NCBI GenBank assembly: GCA_012961565.1
Contig: DTZC01000102.1
Coordinates: forward strand, 1 to 13,829
DNA: 13,829 nt
Direction: 5' to 3'
DNA from: Dehalococcoidia bacterium
GTDB taxonomy: Bacteria; Chloroflexota; Dehalococcoidia; GIF9; UBA5629
Part shown: piece by piece, positions 1 to 6,806 of the stretch
Layout of the letters: every line of letters begins with the position of its first letter
How positions within the stretch are numbered: position 1 is the stretch's first letter
The notes under the pieces: model-generated
What the model was told of the DNA's origin: nothing
Database searches by the model: none
What the model saw: only the letters and a program-made list of their open reading frames with translations
Position numbers and translations under genes: made by a program

Positions 1-657
1 AATACGGCAATCGTCGAAAACAATGGTAGCAGTATCACTAGCCCTTATACCTAGTTTCTTTTCCAACTTCTCCACTCTCACGCCTGGAGTCCCCGCTGGC
101 ACTACAAACGACTTTATGCCAGCCCGACCTGCCGCTTTATCTACAGTCGCCCAGACCACTACAAAGCCCTCAGAGTCCTCCAGGGCCCTTTTCCCCCAGG
201 TGACAAAAATCTTCTCCCCGTTGAGTACCCACTCGTCACCATCACGTACCGCGGTGGTGCTGATGGCAGAAGTATCTGAACCACAACCGGCCTCGGTCAT
301 TGCCATGGCACCCCACTTCGGTCCCCCTTCATTGAAGCTGCCTAGAAAACGCTGCAATTGGTCTCTGGTGCCGGTGGCAAAGATAGCAGCGCCGCCAAGA
401 CCGGGACCCGGCACACACAAGTAAAGACCGGCATCGCCCCAGCAAAGCTCCTCCACCCTGAGCGCTGCCGTTACGTCCAGCCCCCCGAAAAAGCTGCCTT
501 CGCGTCTTTTCTCCCACAACGTGCTGATGACATCCTGCGGGCTTTCATGCTCGTGCTCGTCATAATAACGACTCACAGGACGAAACAGCTCCTCGGCAAG
601 CTTGTGAGCTTGTCTTATCGCCTCCTGCTGTTCTGGCGTCAATTCAAAATCTATCAT
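1..657 (-). CDS. Acyl-CoA dehydrogenase, N-terminal 219 residues (cut by window edge)
   Basis: The frame is open without a stop from 657 to the window edge. The protein begins MIDFELTPEQQEAIRQ, the usual N-terminal helix of acyl-CoA dehydrogenases. It continues through the flavin-binding middle domain, with MTEAGCGSDTSA at about residues 120-131 and the strand WVLNGEKIFVTWG at about 143-155. The family oxidises acyl-CoA thioesters to 2-enoyl-CoA with FAD and passes electrons to an electron-transfer flavoprotein. About 160 C-terminal residues, including the site of the catalytic base, lie outside the window. An AGGAGG site sits 9 bases before the ATG; a GTG one codon upstream (660) is an equally possible start. 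The upstream dehydrogenase gene ends only 16 bp away on the same strand, so the two are surely one operon. The acyl substrate cannot be told from sequence. Confidence 0.92.
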   Translation of the reverse strand, partial: MIDFELTPEQQEAIRQAHKLAEELFRPVSRYYDEHEHESPQDVISTLWEKRREGSFFGGLDVTAALRVEELCWGDAGLYLCVPGPGLGGAAIFATGTRDQLQRFLGSFNEGGPKWGAMAMTEAGCGSDTSAISTTAVRDGDEWVLNGEKIFVTWGKRALEDSEGFVVVWATVDKAAGRAGIKSFVVPAGTPGVRVEKLEKKLGIRASDTATIVFDDCRI

Positions 658-673
658 CACGTCATACCTCCTC

Positions 674-1768
674 TTACACCATAGCCATGCCATCGAAGGT
701 GGCGAATCCTCGACCATTCCTCAACCACAGCTCTACCGGATGCTCACGCACATAGCCATGCCCACCTAGAATCTGGACCGCCCTGTCAGTTGTCACTATC
801 GCCATATCATCGGCATATAGCTTAACCAGAGATGCCTCTCTGGTTGCCTCCTCCCTACGGTCCAATTTCCAGGCAGCCTCCCACACCATCAGCCTGGTGG
901 CATCGATTTCGATTGCCATCTCAGCCAGCATAAAAGCAATAGCCTGGCGAGCAGCAATAGGCTCACCGAAGGCAACACGCTCCTTGGCATAGTCTCTGGA
1001 ATACTCAAAAGCTGCTCTAGCCACTCCCACGGCCATCGCCGCCAGCGCCACCCGTGAGCAGTTCATAATGCGAGCGAAATCACACCCGTTCTCAGCACCA
1101 AGGCGATTCCCCTTGGACACACGGCAGTCCTTTAGAGCAAGCTCATAAGTGGCTAAAGCCTTTATTCCCATATTTTTCTCCCGCTCCCCGATGTCCAGTC
1201 CCACTGTGTCCCGCTCGATAATGAAGCATTGACTCTGACCGTCTAGACTAGCATATATCAGCAATAGCTCAGCATCAGCAGCCAGCGGCACATAGCACTT
1301 CTGCCCGCTGAGTACATAATTACCATTATCCAGCCTGGCAGAAGTCGAAAGGCTGTAAGGGTCAAAATCAAACCGGGGCTCAATAAGAGCTGCAGTTGCT
1401 GCCTTGTACTTATCACCACAAAAAGCGGGTAGGTACTTCTTCCTTTGCTCCTCGGTGCCCATATCCAAGACAGGCAACACCACCAATGCCGGACAGAGGA
1501 TGTGCATTGCCATGGCTAAGTCGCCCCAGGCTAGCTCCTCGGCAATAAGCGCTCCTGTGACCATCGAACGTTCGCCTCCTACTCCACCATACTCCTCTGG
1601 AATGCAATTAGACACCAAACCCAGCTGCCAAGCAGCCTCAATAATACCAGCAGGGATTCCACCATTCTCATCGCACTCCCGGTAATGTTTCCGCATCTCA
1701 TTGACGGCAAATTGCCTCACCATATTCATAATCATCTGCTGCTCTTCGCTGGGACTAAACGAAACCAT
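674..1768 (-). CDS. Acyl-CoA dehydrogenase family protein
   Basis: This 364-residue protein spans the full acyl-CoA dehydrogenase fold. It has an alpha-helical N-domain (MVSFSPSEEQQMIMNMV), the beta middle domain around ALIEPRFDFDPYS and LSGQKCYVPLA, and a C-terminal helical domain. In the C-terminal domain, YAKERVAFGEPIAARQAIAF and QILGGHGYVREHP are typical FAD/dimer signatures. The end is unusual: where many relatives have a catalytic Glu just before a Gly (YEG or FEG), this protein reads FATFDGMAMV, with Asp359 in that place. The alternative base position used by isovaleryl/long-chain enzymes aligns by eye with an Arg, not a Glu. The start ATG follows an AAAGGAG site at a good distance. 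It is followed after 16 bp by a second dehydrogenase gene, so a heteromeric enzyme is possible. Substrate unknown. Confidence 0.93.
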   Translation of the reverse strand: MVSFSPSEEQQMIMNMVRQFAVNEMRKHYRECDENGGIPAGIIEAAWQLGLVSNCIPEEYGGVGGERSMVTGALIAEELAWGDLAMAMHILCPALVVLPVLDMGTEEQRKKYLPAFCGDKYKAATAALIEPRFDFDPYSLSTSARLDNGNYVLSGQKCYVPLAADAELLLIYASLDGQSQCFIIERDTVGLDIGEREKNMGIKALATYELALKDCRVSKGNRLGAENGCDFARIMNCSRVALAAMAVGVARAAFEYSRDYAKERVAFGEPIAARQAIAFMLAEMAIEIDATRLMVWEAAWKLDRREEATREASLVKLYADDMAIVTTDRAVQILGGHGYVREHPVELWLRNGRGFATFDGMAMV

Positions 1769-1985
1769 ACCTTGCTCCTTTCACCTAATACCCATAGTCT
1801 TAAGTCCAAATCCAACGCCAAATGGTAACATCCCCAGCATCTCTCGTCAAAATAGGGCACGAGCAGGAATTCGAATTGACCTCCCCTGTCATTATGATGG
1901 GCATCAACAAATTGTGATCCCCACAGAAGTAAGCCTCAAGATTGCTCTGGGTATTCGAAACCGCTAAAAATCACAACAGGTCTTA
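1769..1985. other. Intergenic region between divergent genes, with a 31-codon reading frame
   Basis: No supported gene lies here. On the plus strand an ATG at 1822 opens a 31-codon frame ending at TGA 1915-1917, whose end (FELTSPVIMMGINKL) reads like real protein. It has no Shine-Dalgarno site, so I do not call it a gene; it may be a remnant. The same stretch on the minus strand faintly resembles the anticodon and T-loop half of a tRNA (TTCGAAT loop), but the stems do not pair. No convincing minus-strand promoter for the dehydrogenase operon was found. Confidence 0.4.
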
Positions 1986-2014
1986 TTGCGGCAGCAAAGC
2001 CACTACTTTATAAT
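1986..2014 (+). promoter_or_regulatory. Sigma70-type promoter for the PNPOx-like gene
   Basis: A perfect -10 hexamer TATAAT (2009-2014) stands 17 bases after TTGCGG (1986-1991), which keeps the TTG of the -35 consensus. Transcription would start near 2021, giving a leader of roughly 28 bases before the GTG at 2049. Confidence 0.6.
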
Positions 2015-2048
2015 GCACCTCACAAATATTAAGAAACGGAGGAGGAAT

Positions 2049-2441
2049 GTGGCAAAATTAACTGAAGAGATGAAGGCATTGATTGCCAATCAGCAGGCAT
2101 TCATTGCCACTGCCAGCCCGGAGGGTGCTCCCAACATCGCTACCAAGGGCAGCACCCGCGTCTTCGATGACGAGCACATCTTATTCTTCGAGCTTACTGG
2201 CGGACACACTTGGGAGAACTTGCAGAAAAATCCCAAGATAGCCATCGCCGTAGTCGACCGGAGCAAAATGCAGGGCTACCGCTTCGTCGGCACCGCAGAG
2301 ATAATCACTACAGGAGAGCTTTACGCCGCAGCCCAGAAACTGGCAGAAACACTGAAAATCCCGATCCCACCTAAGGCTGCGGTGAAGGTGAAGGTAGAAG
2401 AAATCTACAACCTGGGCAGAGGCGGACAGAAAGTATCCTGA
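2049..2441 (+). CDS. Pyridoxamine 5'-phosphate oxidase-like FMN split-barrel protein
   Basis: The 130-residue protein starts MAKLTEEMKALIANQQ and continues with FIATASPEGAPNIATKGST, the first strands of the PNPOx-like FMN-binding split barrel. The fold is completed by HILFFELTGGHTWENLQKNPKIAIAVVDR and a last strand ending near VEEIYNLG. Such short single-domain members bind FMN or F420 and act as small reductases or flavin carriers; the substrate is not known. The start is GTG at 2049: a GGAGGAGG run at 2038-2045 lies just upstream, and the ATG at 2047 is out of frame and soon stops. The frame stays open upstream to 1986, but that extension lacks the family pattern and contains the promoter. 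The gene appears to be transcribed alone. Confidence 0.88.
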   Translation: MAKLTEEMKALIANQQAFIATASPEGAPNIATKGSTRVFDDEHILFFELTGGHTWENLQKNPKIAIAVVDRSKMQGYRFVGTAEIITTGELYAAAQKLAETLKIPIPPKAAVKVKVEEIYNLGRGGQKVS

Positions 2442-2490
2442 GACAAAGCTAACAAGAACCCGAGCCATTTGACACGCTCGCCTTAGATTA

Positions 2491-2513
2491 GGGGTAGACC
2501 TTTAGGTCTGCCC
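2491..2513. repeat. Short inverted repeat (hairpin), possibly REP-like
   Basis: GGGTAGACC and GGTCTGCCC, separated by TTTA, form a 9-base stem with one G-T pair. It lies between the PNPOx-like gene and the nitroreductase remnant. No T tract follows on either strand, so a classical intrinsic terminator is doubtful. It could instead be one copy of a dispersed palindromic element or an mRNA 3' stabiliser. No second copy was noticed in the window. Confidence 0.55.
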
Positions 2514-2536
2514 AAGCCTTCGATTTTCCAAGAGGG

Positions 2537-3088
2537 GTGGATAAAGGCTATGACTCTACTAGAACCTATAAAACGCAGAAAGGTGTAAGGAACTTCATAG
2601 ATAAGGCGGTCGGGCTGGAGAAAATTGTGATGTGCCTCGAGGTGGCAAGGCTGGCTCCATCAGCGTGCAACTCGCAGCCCTGGAAATTTATAGTCGTTGA
2701 TGATAGACAATTAATAAAGAGGCTGTGTGATGTTGCATTCAGCGGTGTCTATTCCACAAATTCCTTTTGCAAGACAACACCAGTCATCGTCGCTGTCGTC
2801 TCTGAAAAATCCAAGTTCCTTGCTAGAGTAGGCGGCATGTATCGCGGCACAGAATATCACCTGACAGGCATAGCCTGCGAGCATTTCGTGCTTCAAGCTG
2901 TAGAATTAGGCTTGGGGACCTGTTTTATAAGCTGGTTTGACGAAGGAGCGATCAAAGCTGCACTAAATGTGCCGCAGCAGAAGAAGATAGATATCTGTTA
3001 GCACTGGGTTACTACGACCCCCCCAGAATCAGCTCACAGCATAACCGGGAACCTCTGGACAAAAATTGCCTCTTTCAACTCCTATTAG
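2537..3088 (+). pseudogene. Nitroreductase-family gene with apparent frame lesions at both ends
   Basis: The main frame runs from a GTG at 2537 to TAG at 2999-3001 (154 residues). It carries clear nitroreductase signatures: VRNFIDKAV, then the FMN-binding LAPSACNSQPWKFIVVDD, and LGLGTCFISWFDEGAIKAAL. Three places look broken. Near the start, the family-like N-terminus MTLLEPIKRRK is encoded one frame away from an ATG at 2550 and joins the main frame only if a base is missing near 2581-2584. At about 2994-2998 the main frame stops after KKIDIC, while the expected continuation LALGYYDPP and NREPLDK sits in another frame (one base missing). At 3061-3065 an A5 run shifts back, so KIASFNSY and a TAG at 3086-3088 lie again in the original frame. 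The intact family fold needs these C-terminal residues. I infer a decaying gene; sequence error in homopolymers is the alternative. Confidence 0.75.
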
Positions 3089-3110
3089 TGGGCGCACTTT
3101 CCTTGGTTGG

Positions 3111-4120
3111 CTACTGCTCCAGCAGCTTCAATGCCCTCTCCACAATGCGTCTAGTACCGGGCAGTACCTGGTCCTCGAGCTCGCGGGAATAAGGTATTGT
3201 CTCCTCGGTACAAACACGTCCATACTTCAGCGGAATCCCAGCCTCGAGCACCACAGCGGCAAGTTCGCCCGAAAGACCGAAGTCCCGGTAGTCCTCATCC
3301 ACCACCAGCAGACATCCGCTTTTGGAAACAGCTTGGCACAAGGTATCTTTATCCAGCGGCGAGACCGTTCTCAGATCCAACACCCCAGCAGAAACGCCTT
3401 TCTTCTCCAAGACTGCCGTAGCCTCCAAACAACGGTGGACTCCTACAGCCATGCTCACCAGAGTAATGTCCCTGCCTTCGCGCCGAGTGGCTGCCTTCCC
3501 CAGCGGTAGCGGCGTCCACTCATCAGAAACCGGAGCGCTACTGCCCTCTGCTGGTACGTCATATTGCACAGTTTTGCGCCCACCTGACCCCAGGAAATCT
3601 AGCATGTTGCTGGCGAGAAGCTTGTGCTCCAGATAGACCACCGGTCCTTCACATTCAATCGCTGACAGCATCAACCCGCCAGCATCGGCAGGATTTGAGG
3701 GGACGACAACAGCCAACCCCAGAATATGTGCCAGCCCCACAAACTCTGCTCATGCTGCCCCCCATCACCGTAACCGCCACCACAGGGAGCCCTGACGACC
3801 ATAGGCGCTTTCCATTTACCTCCAGAGAATGCCTCCAGCTTGGCGGCGTGATTAAGCAGTGCATCAATAGCAACCCCGATGAAGTCCACTATCATCACCT
3901 CCACCACCGGTCGCAGCCCAGCCATGGCAGCCCCCACTGCGGCCCCAACAAATGCCGCCTCACTTATGAGAGCAGGACGAACCCTCCGCTCCCCGAACCG
4001 TACAAAGAGGTTCGCACGCGGCGCATGGACATCCTCTCCGAAGACCACGACCTTCAGGTCAGTTGCCATCACCTGATCTAGGGCATCATCTATAGCCTCG
4101 GCAAAACCCAGCATCCTCAT
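3111..4120 (-). pseudogene. 2-Oxoacid dehydrogenase E1 component, beta subunit, frameshifted
   Basis: The gene begins MRMLGFAEAIDDALDQVMATD and holds the E1-beta signatures VVVFGEDVHAPRANLF, LISEAAFVGAAVGAAMAGLRPV and the region ending GGQHEQSLWGW. There the frame breaks at about 3731-3741 and would stop near 3671. The rest (LAHILGLAVVVPSNPADAGG, VVYLEHKLL, the transketolase C-domain VSMAVGVHRCLEA and LDLRTVSPLDKDTL, ending ERALKLLEQ) lies in the next frame. The total span, 1010 bases, is one short of a multiple of three, and adding one G to the run in TTTGTGGGGC rejoins both parts into a normal-length subunit of about 336 residues. E1-beta pairs with E1-alpha to decarboxylate a 2-oxoacid on thiamine diphosphate. 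The alpha gene directly upstream (12 bp) is also broken, so loss of function is likelier than a read error. Confidence 0.8.
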
Positions 4121-4132
4121 CTGTTTCTCTCA

Positions 4133-4998
4133 CTACCTCAACGCAGCTTCCAAAACCTCTTGAATTTCTCTCTCTACCTCTTTCCCAATCTTGTCCAGAT
4201 GCGATTTCTCCCCTTTCAATCTCTGCCTGGCACGATAAACAGGGTCGCGGCGCCTACTGTACTTCTCCGCAACCGTTTGACCAATCAAAGACGCCATCCT
4301 ACCCAGACTGACAATACGCTCACCTAGCGATGCCCCTTTTCTTGCTGGTAAGGAACGGAGTATCGGTCCCAACATTTCTTTCATCGATTTCAAAGAGCTC
4401 CGAAGCAAGAGATAGCCCAAAAAGTGCCCTTCAGGACAGGGACAGTGAGCCAATAGAAATGTCAGACCATCACCACTTCTGGCTCTCTCCATCCCTTGTC
4501 TGGCAGCTTCCAGGCAACAGCCAGATTTAACGACTCCAGCAGCATCCCCTGATTCATAGCGCCATCTCCGAAGAAAGCAACGGCTATTCTCCCTGGGTGC
4601 AGAAGCTGAGCCGCCAGGGCAAAGCCTGCAGCTACAGGTCCCGTTGCACCCACAATCCCTGAAGACGCCACCAGATGCTCGCCAGAGAATAAATGCATAT
4701 GACCGCCCCTGCCACCACACAGACTATCCCCTTTACCCAGAAACTCTCGCAACAAAAGCACTGGGTCAACACCCCGGGCGACCATCAGCGGTGTGCCGCG
4801 GTGGTCAAGCGCCATGGCATCACCATCCCTTACATGCGCTGCTACTCCAGCAGCAATAGCCTCTTCCCCTACCCCCAAGTGCATCTCTCCAGAGATTTTG
4901 CCTTGCTCCCATAAGCTGGTAACAGCCTCCTCAAACCGCCGGCTGCGCAGCATCTGCCGATAAAGCGACCATAAATCAGGCTGCATACCACCTTCCAT
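4133..4998 (-). pseudogene. 2-Oxoacid dehydrogenase E1 component, alpha subunit, with internal deletion
   Basis: From ATG 4998 (CAGGA site 6 bases upstream) the first frame encodes a good E1-alpha N-half: YRQMLRSRRFEEAV, MHLGVGEEAIAAG, DHRGTPLMVARGVDP, GGRGGHMHLF and GDGAMNQGMLLESLNLAVAWKLP. It then goes out of frame and stops near 4462. The C-part resumes in another frame with LEAARQGMERARSGDGLTFL, then PEGHFLGYLLLR and a charged helical tail KIGKEVEREIQEVLEAALR. The 12 bases at 4501-4512 encode WKLP in one frame and EAA in the other, so the two parts meet exactly there. About 48-55 residues that intact relatives carry between them are absent, including the Asn that closes the GDG...N thiamine-diphosphate/metal motif. 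The product cannot be a working E1-alpha. Other changes in conserved spots (GYLLLR where GDPLLR is usual) fit relaxed selection. Confidence 0.8.
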
Positions 4999-5054
4999 CA
5001 AAATTCCTGACTCGTTGCTCTAATAATCAACCTCTCTGCACCTATCCCAGCGCC

Positions 5055-5243
5055 CTAGCTCCCGATGAGCACAATCGCCGCATAGACACCAAAGCCCACG
5101 AATGCCACAAGCACAATAACCCCCAGAGCCAAGGCGAAAGGCACCCGTCCCACCCTATTACCTATGAAATCACCGATGAGCATCGCTATGCAAACAGTAA
5201 CCACTATTATCAACACATTTATAGCTGTTCTCAGTTCTGGCAT
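5055..5243 (-). CDS. Small membrane protein, 62 residues, unknown function
   Basis: I do not recognise this protein. It has two strongly hydrophobic segments, about residues 7-27 (INVLIIVVTVCIAMLIGDF) and 34-61 (starting VPFALALGVIVLVAF), joined by a short polar turn (GNRVGR). It is thus a predicted two-helix inner-membrane protein with both ends on the same side. It is real rather than chance: a perfect GGAGGT site lies 6 bases before the ATG, and an extended -10 promoter sits just upstream. It precedes the broken E1-alpha gene by 56 bp on the same strand and may once have been the first gene of that transcript. Unlike its downstream neighbours it shows no sign of damage. Confidence 0.75.
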   Translation of the reverse strand: MPELRTAINVLIIVVTVCIAMLIGDFIGNRVGRVPFALALGVIVLVAFVGFGVYAAIVLIGS

Positions 5244-5266
5244 TGGCTACCTCCTCAAATCGCCTA

Positions 5267-5293
5267 ATTATAGCACCAATGTTACCGTATCAA
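5267..5293 (-). promoter_or_regulatory. Extended -10 promoter for the small membrane protein
   Basis: On the minus strand TGCTATAAT (5275 down to 5267) combines an extended TGn with a perfect -10. A TTGATA -35 (5293 down to 5288) sits 15 bases before it; that short spacing is tolerated by extended -10 promoters. The start of transcription would be near 5260, about 17 bases before the ATG. It could also drive the E1 remnants. Confidence 0.65.
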
Positions 5294-5364
5294 GCACCCC
5301 ATTCCCCGCCCTCAATCTGCCGCCAGAGATATGGAGACGGGAGCGTAGTAGGAAGCAAGCTGGA

Positions 5365-6048
5365 CTATCCTACCAGCGCCTTTTTGCCCACAACTTTCTG
5401 CTTTACAAACCACTCCTGTACCGTCTCAATCACCTCGTCCGCTGTATCACAGATTCTGAGTAAGTCAAAGTCCTCCTCGGAAATGAACTTCCTAGCCATA
5501 ACACAATTACGCAGCCAGTCCAGAAAGCCGTTCCAGTACGTGCTATCATATAGCGCTACCGGGAAAGGCCTTATCTTATGCGTTTGCATCAGTGTCAGCA
5601 CCTCGGTCAATTCATCAAGCGTCCCCAGTCCGCCGGGCATTATGACAAAGGCGGTGGCATACTTCACCAGCATCACCTTACGCACAAAGAAATGGTGGAA
5701 CATTATTGACCTGGTGGTGTAAGGGTTCGATGTCTGCTCCTCTGGCAATTCTATATTCAGCCCGATTGAGGCAACCCCAGCCTCGGCTGCCCCTCTGTTG
5801 GCAGCCTCCATTACTCCAGGCCCACCCCCGGTTATTATGTTGAAGCCCAAACTTCCCAACCGCCGGGCTATCTCCCTAGTCTGCTCATAGAGAACATCAT
5901 CCGACTCAAGCCTCGCCGAGCCGTATATAGTTACTGCTGGCTCTATCCCCGACAGACTGTCGAATCCCTCCACCAACTCCCCAATTATGCGGAACATCCG
6001 CCAGGACTCTTCTTTAGCCAGCTCATTTATCTCATATCCACGTGCCAT
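5365..6048 (-). CDS. LOG-family (TIGR00730) nucleotide phosphoribohydrolase
   Basis: The 227-residue Rossmann-fold protein carries both LOG-family signatures, GGGPGVMEAAN (residues 74-84) and PGGLGTLDE (138-146). Together they form the nucleotide-binding and catalytic site that splits nucleoside 5'-monophosphates or cytokinin ribotides into base and ribose 5-phosphate. The N-terminal YGSARLESD and the segment TTRSIMFHHFFVRK are also typical. In non-plant-associated bacteria the physiological substrate is uncertain. The start at 6048 is chosen because GGAGG lies a few bases upstream; the frame is open further to 6123, but that stretch contains the promoter. The gene is single, divergent from the GNAT gene, and 121 bp upstream of the small membrane protein on the same strand. 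Confidence 0.92.
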   Translation of the reverse strand: MARGYEINELAKEESWRMFRIIGELVEGFDSLSGIEPAVTIYGSARLESDDVLYEQTREIARRLGSLGFNIITGGGPGVMEAANRGAAEAGVASIGLNIELPEEQTSNPYTTRSIMFHHFFVRKVMLVKYATAFVIMPGGLGTLDELTEVLTLMQTHKIRPFPVALYDSTYWNGFLDWLRNCVMARKFISEEDFDLLRICDTADEVIETVQEWFVKQKVVGKKALVG

Positions 6049-6068
6049 CTTTACCTCCGCTTTAGACC

Positions 6069-6099
6069 AATATACCACAACCAGCCTTATAACCGCCAA
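6069..6099 (-). promoter_or_regulatory. Probable promoter for the LOG-family gene
   Basis: On the minus strand, TGGTATATT (6077 down to 6069) is an extended -10. A TTGGCG (6099 down to 6094) lies 19 bases upstream, a long spacer. Transcription would begin near 6062, about 14 bases before the ATG at 6048. Confidence 0.45.
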
Positions 6100-6156
6100 G
6101 CAGCTATCAGGACAAAGTAACAAATGCCACGGCTAGAAGTATCAGGATCCACTAAA

Positions 6157-6185
6157 TGGACTTGGCAGCTGGTGGCAATTATAAT
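6157..6185 (+). promoter_or_regulatory. Sigma70-type promoter for the GNAT-M20 operon
   Basis: TGGACT (6157-6162, four of six -35 bases) is followed after 17 bases by a perfect TATAAT (6180-6185). Transcription from about 6192 would give a leader of roughly 90 bases before the ATG at 6282. I see no recognisable riboswitch in that leader. Confidence 0.6.
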
Positions 6186-6281
6186 AGCAGCATATCCTGG
6201 TTGTCAGCAGGAGTACAAGCTGCCACCAAGCCTTACCTTTACCGGTAGGAGGGACACCCCTGGACTGGGAGAAAAGGATAC

Positions 6282-6806
6282 ATGCCATCAGAAGACATCG
6301 CTAACAAAAGGAAGGTCGAAGTGACCATCAGGCAGATGGACATCGACGACATCAGCGCTGTTTATCACCTCGGCGAACAGCTCTTTACCAGTGAGGAATT
6401 TCCCATCCTCTACCGCACTTGGGACCAGTATGAAGTCACCGACTATTTCACCTCCGACCCTGATTACTGTCTGGTCGCCGAGGCGGAGGGACAAATCGTT
6501 GGCTTCATCATCGGCACTACCATCGAAAAGGGTGGCACTGCCTGGAAGAAATACGGGTATCTTAGCTGGATAGGAATTGACGAGTCCTTCCAAAGGACCA
6601 ACTTAGGATACCGCCTTTACCGGAAGCTGGAAGAAAGGCTGCGTAAAGACGGAGTGAGAATGGTTATAGCTGACACCGACGCCGATAACGAAATAGCTAT
6701 TGCCTTCTTTAAGTCAATCGGCTTCACCGTGACCAGCCACCATGTCTGGCTGGCTAAAACCCTCCGCCGGGCTAAGAAGGCAGGCAAAACAGCCAATCAG
6801 CAATGA
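6282..6806 (+). CDS. GNAT-family N-acetyltransferase
   Basis: This 174-residue protein has a single GNAT domain. The opening strand is EVTIRQMDIDDISAVYHLGEQ (residues 13-33); the central strand LVAEAEGQIVGFIIGT precedes the acetyl-CoA pyrophosphate loop QRTNLGYRLYRKLEE (104-118), a variant of the Q/RxxGxG/A pattern. Motif B follows at 131-148 (DTDADNEIAIAFFKSIGF). It transfers an acetyl group from acetyl-CoA to an amine; the acceptor is not known. The ATG at 6282 follows AAAGGA at short distance. Its TGA overlaps the ATG of the downstream M20 peptidase gene by four bases, so the two are translationally coupled and probably act on related amino or acyl-amino compounds. Confidence 0.9.
   Translation: MPSEDIANKRKVEVTIRQMDIDDISAVYHLGEQLFTSEEFPILYRTWDQYEVTDYFTSDPDYCLVAEAEGQIVGFIIGTTIEKGGTAWKKYGYLSWIGIDESFQRTNLGYRLYRKLEERLRKDGVRMVIADTDADNEIAIAFFKSIGFTVTSHHVWLAKTLRRAKKAGKTANQQ

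Noticed and set aside
1850..1930. tRNA-like half on the minus strand (TTCGAAT loop, CAT-like anticodon loop)
   Set aside because: The T stem does not pair, the acceptor ends do not match and no D arm is seen. At best a chance or degraded resemblance.
2491..2513. Intrinsic terminator reading of the hairpin
   Set aside because: The stem is good but neither side carries a T tract, so it is reported only as a palindromic repeat.
3655..3873. A 72-codon minus-strand frame across the E1-beta frameshift
   Set aside because: It is the third frame of the same gene and has no ribosome site or recognisable domain.
3111..4859. Several plus-strand frames of 65-147 codons opposite the E1 genes
   Set aside because: They are antisense shadows of the E1-alpha and E1-beta coding sequence, with no ribosome sites and no family resemblance.
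6124..6324. A 66-codon plus-strand frame ahead of the GNAT gene
   Set aside because: It spans the GNAT promoter, overlaps the GNAT start and has no Shine-Dalgarno site.
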